Assembly (NCBI GenBank): GCA_031270925.1
Contig: JAISWY010000279.1
Coordinates: forward strand, 1 to 8,958
DNA length: 8,958 bases
Source: Candidatus Symbiothrix sp.
Lineage (GTDB): Bacteria > Bacteroidota > Bacteroidia > Bacteroidales > Azobacteroidaceae
Reading direction: 5' to 3'
Shown: one piece after another, positions 4,824-8,958 of the stretch
Position numbering within the stretch: position 1 is the stretch's first letter
Layout of the letters: the number at the start of each line of letters is the position of its first letter
The notes under the pieces: model-generated
Told to the model about the DNA's origin: nothing
Seen by the model: the letters and a program-made list of their open reading frames with translations, nothing else
Databases searched by the model: none
Translations under genes and position numbers: made by a program

Positions 4824-6866
4824 ATGAAAAAGATTCTTTTTATCATGACGATGACAACTCTCATCTGCTTTTCGTGTACGAAACAAGCCGCCGAAGAAGC
4901 GGTTTTCGATTACAACGTGGAACAATTCGCCGATCTGGGCGTTCTCCGCTATCAGATTCCCGATTGGGACAGTCTTTCAATCAATCAAAAAATGCTGGTT
5001 TATTACTTGAACGAAGCGGCATTGCAAGGTCGCGACATTCTTTTCGACCAGAATAACCGCTACAATCTGGCCGTCCGTCGCAGCTTGGAAGCCCTTTACG
5101 AAAATTATCAAGGCGATAAAGAATCGGCCGATTATCAATCGTTTGTCGTTTATCTGAAACGGGTTTGGTTTTCCAACGGAATTCATCATCACTACGGAAC
5201 GGAAAAATTTATTCCCGAATTTTCGCAGGCATTCTTTGAAAATGAAGTCAAAAAATTAGATGCTTCGCTTGTTCCTACACGCGAAGGCCAATCGGTCGAA
5301 GCGTTTTTGCTTGAAATCACACCGGTTATTTTCGATCCCGCCAAATATGCCAAACGAGTCAATCAAGACAGTAGTCAGGACATAATCTTCACATCAGCAA
5401 ACAATTACTACGGCGAAGACCTTAGCCAAAAAGAAGTGGAAAAATTCTATGAAAACATGAAAATTCCGAACGACAGCACACCGGTTCCCTACGGTTTGAA
5501 CAGCCGTTTGGTTAAAAAAGACGGCGTTCTCACGGAAGAAACCTACAAAATCGGCGGTTTGTATTCGTCCGCCATCGAAAAAATCGTTTATTGCTTGGAA
5601 GAAGCCGTAAAATACGCCGAAAACACCCAACAAAAACACGTAATAAACTTATTGATCGATTTTTACAAATCAGGTAATTTGAAAAAATACGACGAATATT
5701 CGATCGAATGGGTCAAAGACACCGAATCGACGGTCGATTTTGTCAACGGATTTACCGAATCCTACGGCGACGCACTCGGCTTGAAAGGCAGCTGGGAAGC
5801 CATGGTCAATTTCAAAGACTTGAAAGCCACCAAGTTATCGAAAATCTTGGGCGAAAATGCGCAATGGTTCGAAAATCATTCGCCGGTGGACAAGCAATTC
5901 AAAAAAACCGAAGTAAAAGGCATCACATTCAAAACTATTGTGGCGGCCATTTTGGGCGGAGATTGCTATCCCACTACACCCATCGGCATCAATCTTCCGA
6001 ACTCCAACTGGATCCGGAAAGACTTTGGCTCCAAGTCGGTTACGATTTCCAACATTACCAATGCTTACGATAAAGCCGCCGCCGGCAACGGATTTTTAGA
6101 CGAGTTTGTAGGCCGCGCTTACGAAAAGGAATTGATGGAAAAATTCGGCGCACAAACCGACAACCTCCACACCGATTTGCACGAATGTTTGGGACACGCA
6201 TCGGGACAATTACTTCCCGGTGTCGATCAGGAAGCCTTGAAAGTGTATGGCTCCACTATCGAAGAAGCTCGCGCCGACCTGTTCGGATTATACTACATCC
6301 CCGATGCTAAAATGTTGGAACTCGGCTTTTTAACCGATCCTGACGCCTATAAGTCCGAATACTACAAATACATGATGAACGGCTTGATGACCCAACTTTC
6401 GCGCATCGAACCCGGCAAAGACATCGAAGAAGCGCACATGCGCAATCGCGCCCTCATCGCCTACTGGGTACTCGACCACGGTAAAAAAGACAATGTGGTG
6501 GAATTGCGGAAAGAAAACGGCAAAACCTATGTTTTCATCAACGATTACGAAAAAATGCGCACCTTAATCGGCGATTTATTGGCTGAAATCCAACGGATTA
6601 AATCGACAGGCGATTTCAAAGCCGCCCAAAAATTGGTGGAAACCTACGCCGTGAAAGTCGATCCCGAACTCCACAAGGAAGTGAAAGAACGCTACGACAA
6701 ATTGCATATCGCACCCTACAAAGGCTTTGTAAATCCGGTTTATACGCTTGTGAAAGACAAAAAAGGCAATATCACAGATGTAAAAATTACCTGCGCCGAA
6801 GGTTATGCCGAACAAATGATGCGTTATTCGAAAGAATATTCGCCGCTACCCACTTATAACGATTAA
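4824..6866 (+). CDS. Dipeptidyl peptidase III (family M49), lipoprotein
   Basis: This 680-residue zinc peptidase removes dipeptides from the N-terminus of short peptides. The M49 signature HECLGH is at 453-458 (zinc ligands H453 and H458, general base E454), and the second motif EEARAD at 480-485 supplies the third ligand E481. Bacteroides thetaiotaomicron DPP III also has Cys in the third position of HECLGH. The N-terminus MKKILFIMTMTTLICFSC is a lipoprotein signal peptide with Cys18 as lipidation site, followed by TKQAAEEA, which resembles the Bacteroidota surface-export signal (QA then two acids). It is therefore probably membrane-anchored, perhaps on the cell surface, unlike the cytosolic animal enzyme. 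Length fits the bacterial members. It starts 4 bases after the AT-rich gene and ends 4 bases before murA, so it probably shares transcripts with murA and rimM. Confidence 0.95.
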   Translation: MKKILFIMTMTTLICFSCTKQAAEEAVFDYNVEQFADLGVLRYQIPDWDSLSINQKMLVYYLNEAALQGRDILFDQNNRYNLAVRRSLEALYENYQGDKESADYQSFVVYLKRVWFSNGIHHHYGTEKFIPEFSQAFFENEVKKLDASLVPTREGQSVEAFLLEITPVIFDPAKYAKRVNQDSSQDIIFTSANNYYGEDLSQKEVEKFYENMKIPNDSTPVPYGLNSRLVKKDGVLTEETYKIGGLYSSAIEKIVYCLEEAVKYAENTQQKHVINLLIDFYKSGNLKKYDEYSIEWVKDTESTVDFVNGFTESYGDALGLKGSWEAMVNFKDLKATKLSKILGENAQWFENHSPVDKQFKKTEVKGITFKTIVAAILGGDCYPTTPIGINLPNSNWIRKDFGSKSVTISNITNAYDKAAAGNGFLDEFVGRAYEKELMEKFGAQTDNLHTDLHECLGHASGQLLPGVDQEALKVYGSTIEEARADLFGLYYIPDAKMLELGFLTDPDAYKSEYYKYMMNGLMTQLSRIEPGKDIEEAHMRNRALIAYWVLDHGKKDNVVELRKENGKTYVFINDYEKMRTLIGDLLAEIQRIKSTGDFKAAQKLVETYAVKVDPELHKEVKERYDKLHIAPYKGFVNPVYTLVKDKKGNITDVKITCAEGYAEQMMRYSKEYSPLPTYND

Positions 6867-6870
6867 AAAT

Positions 6871-8175
6871 ATGGCATCATTCATCATCGAAGGCGGACAC
6901 AAACTATCCGGTGAAATCGTTCCCCAAGGTGCGAAAAACGAGGCCTTGCAAGTGATTTGCGCGGTTTTACTGACATCCGAAAAAGTTACGATCCACAACA
7001 TCCCCGATATTCTGGACGTCAATAATTTAATCGTTTTGTTGGGCGAAATGGGCGTAAAAACCGACCATCCGGCGCCCGGAACTTACACATTTCAAGCCGA
7101 TAACGTCGATTTGGATTATTTGCAAACGGAAGAGTTTTTTAAGAAAAGCATGTCGCTGCGTGGTTCGGTTATGCTGGTTGGCCCTTTGGTCGCGCGATTT
7201 GGATACGCCCTCATTCCCAAGCCCGGAGGCGATAAAATCGGGCGTCGCCGTTTGGATACGCACTTTCTCGGTATCCAAAAATTGGGCGCCGACTTCCAAT
7301 ACGACGCCGAACAGCAGGCCTACAAAGTGAAATCCGAAAAATTGCAAGGCGCGTATATACTGCTGGACGAAGCTTCTGTAACCGGAACCGCCAACATCCT
7401 GATGGCGTCCGTTTTGGCCGAAGGACAAACCACCATTTACAACGCCGCCTGCGAACCCTATTTGCAGCAATTGACAAAAATGCTCAGCCGTATGGGAGCC
7501 AAAATCAACGGATTAGCATCCAATCGGCTGACCATCGAAGGCGTGGAAAACCTGCACGGATGCGATCACACCATCCTTCCCGACATGATCGAAGTAGGCA
7601 GTTTTATCGGAATGGCTGCAATGACCTCTTCCGAATTACGCATTAAAAACGTATCTTACAGCGATTTGGGAATCATTCCCGACGCTTTCCGCAAATTCGG
7701 CATTACCGTCAATCAGGAAAACGATGATATTTTGATTCCTGCACAGGAATCCTACACCATCGACACGTTTATCGACGGCTCAATTATGACCATCGCCGAC
7801 GCGCCTTGGCCAGGCTTAACACCCGACTTACTCAGCGTTTTCCTCGTCGTGGCCACACAAGCCAACGGCAGTGTGCTGATCCATCAAAAAATGTTTGAAA
7901 GCCGCCTCTTTTTCGTCGATAAATTGATTGACATGGGCGCCCAAATCATTCTGTGCGACCCGCATCGAGCTACGGTTATCGGTTCGGCGCGGCGTTATCC
8001 CTTGCGCGCGACCAACATGGTTTCTCCTGATATTCGCGCCGGAATTGCGATGCTGATTGCCGCCATGAGTGCACAAGGCACCAGTCGGATTCACAACATT
8101 GACCAAATCGACCGAGGTTATCAAGACATCGACAAACGTTTGAATGCCTTAGGCGCACGAATCACTCGTATATGA
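6871..8175 (+). CDS. murA: UDP-N-acetylglucosamine 1-carboxyvinyltransferase (MurA), Asp-type
   Basis: MurA transfers enolpyruvate from PEP to UDP-GlcNAc, the first committed step of peptidoglycan synthesis in the cytoplasm. The 434-residue protein has the conserved GAKNEALQ (20-27, with K22 and N23 at the substrate site), LRGSVMLVGPLVARFG (96-111), PGGDKIGRRRLDTH (118-131), DMIEVGSFIGMAA (238-250), WPGLTPDLLSVFLV (313-326) and SPDIRAGIAML (385-395). At the loop position where E. coli has Cys115 (LPGGCTIG) this enzyme has Asp121. Asp at this position is known from Mycobacterium tuberculosis, Chlamydia and Borrelia, and makes MurA insensitive to fosfomycin. The gene begins 4 bases after the DPP III stop and overlaps rimM by ATGA. 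Confidence 0.97.
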   Translation: MASFIIEGGHKLSGEIVPQGAKNEALQVICAVLLTSEKVTIHNIPDILDVNNLIVLLGEMGVKTDHPAPGTYTFQADNVDLDYLQTEEFFKKSMSLRGSVMLVGPLVARFGYALIPKPGGDKIGRRRLDTHFLGIQKLGADFQYDAEQQAYKVKSEKLQGAYILLDEASVTGTANILMASVLAEGQTTIYNAACEPYLQQLTKMLSRMGAKINGLASNRLTIEGVENLHGCDHTILPDMIEVGSFIGMAAMTSSELRIKNVSYSDLGIIPDAFRKFGITVNQENDDILIPAQESYTIDTFIDGSIMTIADAPWPGLTPDLLSVFLVVATQANGSVLIHQKMFESRLFFVDKLIDMGAQIILCDPHRATVIGSARRYPLRATNMVSPDIRAGIAMLIAAMSAQGTSRIHNIDQIDRGYQDIDKRLNALGARITRI

Positions 8176-8699
8176 TTAAGAAAGAAGAACTTATAAAAAT
8201 CGGCCGGTTCAATAAGCCGCACGGCATCAAGGGCGAAATTGCTTGTTCTTTTACCAGCGATGCGTTTGAAGAAGTGGAAAATCCCTTTCTGATATGCGAA
8301 TTGGATGGAATTTTCGTGCCTTTCCGCGCTAAAGAATACCGCTTCACATCCGGTTCCTCGGCTTTAATCCGACTGAAAACCATCGATTCGGAAAAAAAAG
8401 CGAAAATTTTCACGAATAAAGATGTTTTTTTGCATCAAATGCAACTTCCGGAAAATAAGGAACGCACTTTTTATACATGGAACGATTTTATCGGCTTTAA
8501 TCTAACGGACGAAACGAGTAATCAATCGGGATTAATCGTTGATATAGAAGATTCTACATCCAATGTTTTATTTATCCTGCAAACGGAAAACGGAGAAATA
8601 TACGTTCCCGCCGCCGAAGAAATGATTACCCAAATCGACGAAACGCAAAAGCAAATACGCATGAAACTGCCGGAAGGAATTTTCGATTTTTTTTATTGA
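8172..8699 (+). CDS. rimM: 16S rRNA processing / 30S maturation factor RimM
   Basis: RimM assists maturation of the 30S subunit head, working with ribosomal protein S19. The 175-residue protein starts with the family hallmark IGRFNKPHGIKGEI (9-22) in the RimM N-terminal beta-barrel domain. A PRC-like C-terminal domain follows: FIGFNLTDE, GLIVDIEDS with NVLFIL, IYVPAAEEMITQID and the terminal LPEGIFDF. Length and motif order are normal. Its ATG lies in the murA stop (ATGA), so translation is probably coupled, and the murA-rimM pairing is, to my memory, common in Bacteroidota. No convincing terminator follows; the stop lies within a short convergent overlap with a possible small gene on the other strand. 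Confidence 0.95.
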   Translation: MIKKEELIKIGRFNKPHGIKGEIACSFTSDAFEEVENPFLICELDGIFVPFRAKEYRFTSGSSALIRLKTIDSEKKAKIFTNKDVFLHQMQLPENKERTFYTWNDFIGFNLTDETSNQSGLIVDIEDSTSNVLFILQTENGEIYVPAAEEMITQIDETQKQIRMKLPEGIFDFFY

Positions 8700-8794
8700 T
8701 AACCGGTTGATTCATGGTTAGTTTGCTGAAACACATTGGGGTGCGTTACGGTTGTAATCTTTTGGATTATATTTTCAATTTTTTCCCTATCCAT
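8693..8794 (-). CDS. Possible 33-residue protein, convergent with rimM
   Basis: The minus strand encodes a 33-residue reading frame starting MDREKIENIIQKI, a probable short amphipathic helix, and ending ESTGYQ. The start is an ATG about 16 bases downstream of a good -7 box, with an in-frame stop just upstream, so this is the only start. The end overlaps the rimM stop by 7 bases on the opposite strand. I do not recognise it. What speaks for it is the promoter placement rather than the protein. It could be a small peptide, a decayed N-terminus, or just the first frame in an RNA antisense to rimM. Confidence 0.35.
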   Translation of the reverse strand: MDREKIENIIQKITTVTHPNVFQQTNHESTGYQ

Positions 8795-8810
8795 ATCAAT
8801 TTATTTTCTG

Positions 8811-8844
8811 CAAAGTTAGCATAAAATTCTCAATTATACACAAA
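8811..8844 (-). promoter_or_regulatory. Minus-strand promoter facing the rimM 3' end
   Basis: On the minus strand TAACTTTG (8811-8818) is a full match to the Bacteroidota -7 consensus TAnnTTTG, and TTTG (8841-8844) lies 22 bases further upstream as a -33 element, slightly longer than usual. Transcription would run left, through the 33-residue frame and then antisense to rimM. It is the only promoter in the window with an exact TTTG -33 element and an exact -7 box apart from that of tRNA-Pro. Confidence 0.5.
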
Positions 8845-8882
8845 CGCATAAAAATGGGTTAATTCTTTTTTTGAGGTGCTAT

Positions 8883-8958
8883 TAACGAGAGCGAAAGACG
8901 TGCGAGTGGAAACACCGGAGGTGTTTCCTGTGAATAACCCCCAGATTTATCTGGGGGT
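8883..8958 (+). repeat. Two-stem dispersed repeat, right copy
   Basis: On the plus strand this has TTAACGAGAGCGAAAGAC, a 9-bp perfect hairpin (GGAAACACC/GGTGTTTCC, 8908-8928), then GTGAATAACCCCC leading into a second near-perfect palindrome (8937-8958) at the window end. Linkers match those of the left copy read on its minus strand, while the stems differ in sequence but keep pairing. The copy is cut by the window edge; in the left copy another 40 or so C-rich bases follow the second stem. The unit could also act as a transcription barrier for rimM, but neither stem is followed by a T tract in view. Confidence 0.6.

Noticed and set aside
7027..7470. Minus-strand frame of 147 codons opposite murA
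   Set aside because: It runs antisense to clearly conserved murA motifs, and its composition reflects the codon bias of murA.
8701..8720. AACCGGTT palindrome after rimM as terminator
   Set aside because: The arms are only 4 bases, with no loop and no T tract behind them.
1..8958. CRISPR array
   Set aside because: No set of regularly spaced direct repeats is present. The only repeats seen are the two end palindromic units.

Overview
The window looks like a Bacteroidota chromosome fragment, most probably Bacteroidales. Three observations support this: promoters of the TAnnTTTG (-7) type, a tRNA with no encoded CCA, and a surface-type lipoprotein with a Bacteroidota-like export signal. It starts and ends inside diverged copies of one two-stem repeat pointing outwards. 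That is what a metagenomic contig broken at dispersed repeats would look like (inference).

Layout: (1) 1-106, a repeat copy on the minus strand, then about 80 bases with little content apart from a possible minus-strand promoter. (2) 184-363, a complete minus-strand tRNA-Pro(UGG) unit with terminator, gene and promoter. (3) 347-4394, an accessory operon of four genes on the plus strand, each joined to the next by a 4-base ATGA overlap. They encode a phage-type SNF2 helicase-like protein whose ATPase motifs have all decayed, a small GNAT-fold protein lacking the usual acetyl-CoA loop, an IbrA-like PAPS-reductase/DUF3440 protein with an intact PP-loop, and an IbrB-like ParB/sulfiredoxin-fold protein. 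(4) 4405-4819, a very AT-rich short gene with its own promoter, possibly an internally deleted remnant of a type IIG restriction-modification enzyme. (5) 4824-8699, a housekeeping cluster: dipeptidyl peptidase III (lipoprotein), murA and rimM. (6) 8693-8844, a possible 33-residue minus-strand gene with a promoter, convergent with rimM. (7) 8883-8958, the second repeat copy.

The point of interest is the four-gene operon. An ATP-pyrophosphatase/PAPS-reductase protein next to a ParB-fold protein recalls IbrA/IbrB and, more distantly, DndC/DndB of DNA phosphorothioation. Here the pair is locked to a pseudo-helicase and a GNAT-fold protein, so a DNA-modifying or DNA-marking module is a reasonable hypothesis. 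In it IbrA would be the main intact enzyme and the SNF2-like protein a DNA-binding scaffold. No function is proven by the sequence. The nearby possible restriction-enzyme remnant and the position between a tRNA and housekeeping genes fit an accessory or defence hotspot.

Among the housekeeping genes, MurA carries Asp instead of the usual active-site Cys, which predicts intrinsic fosfomycin resistance.
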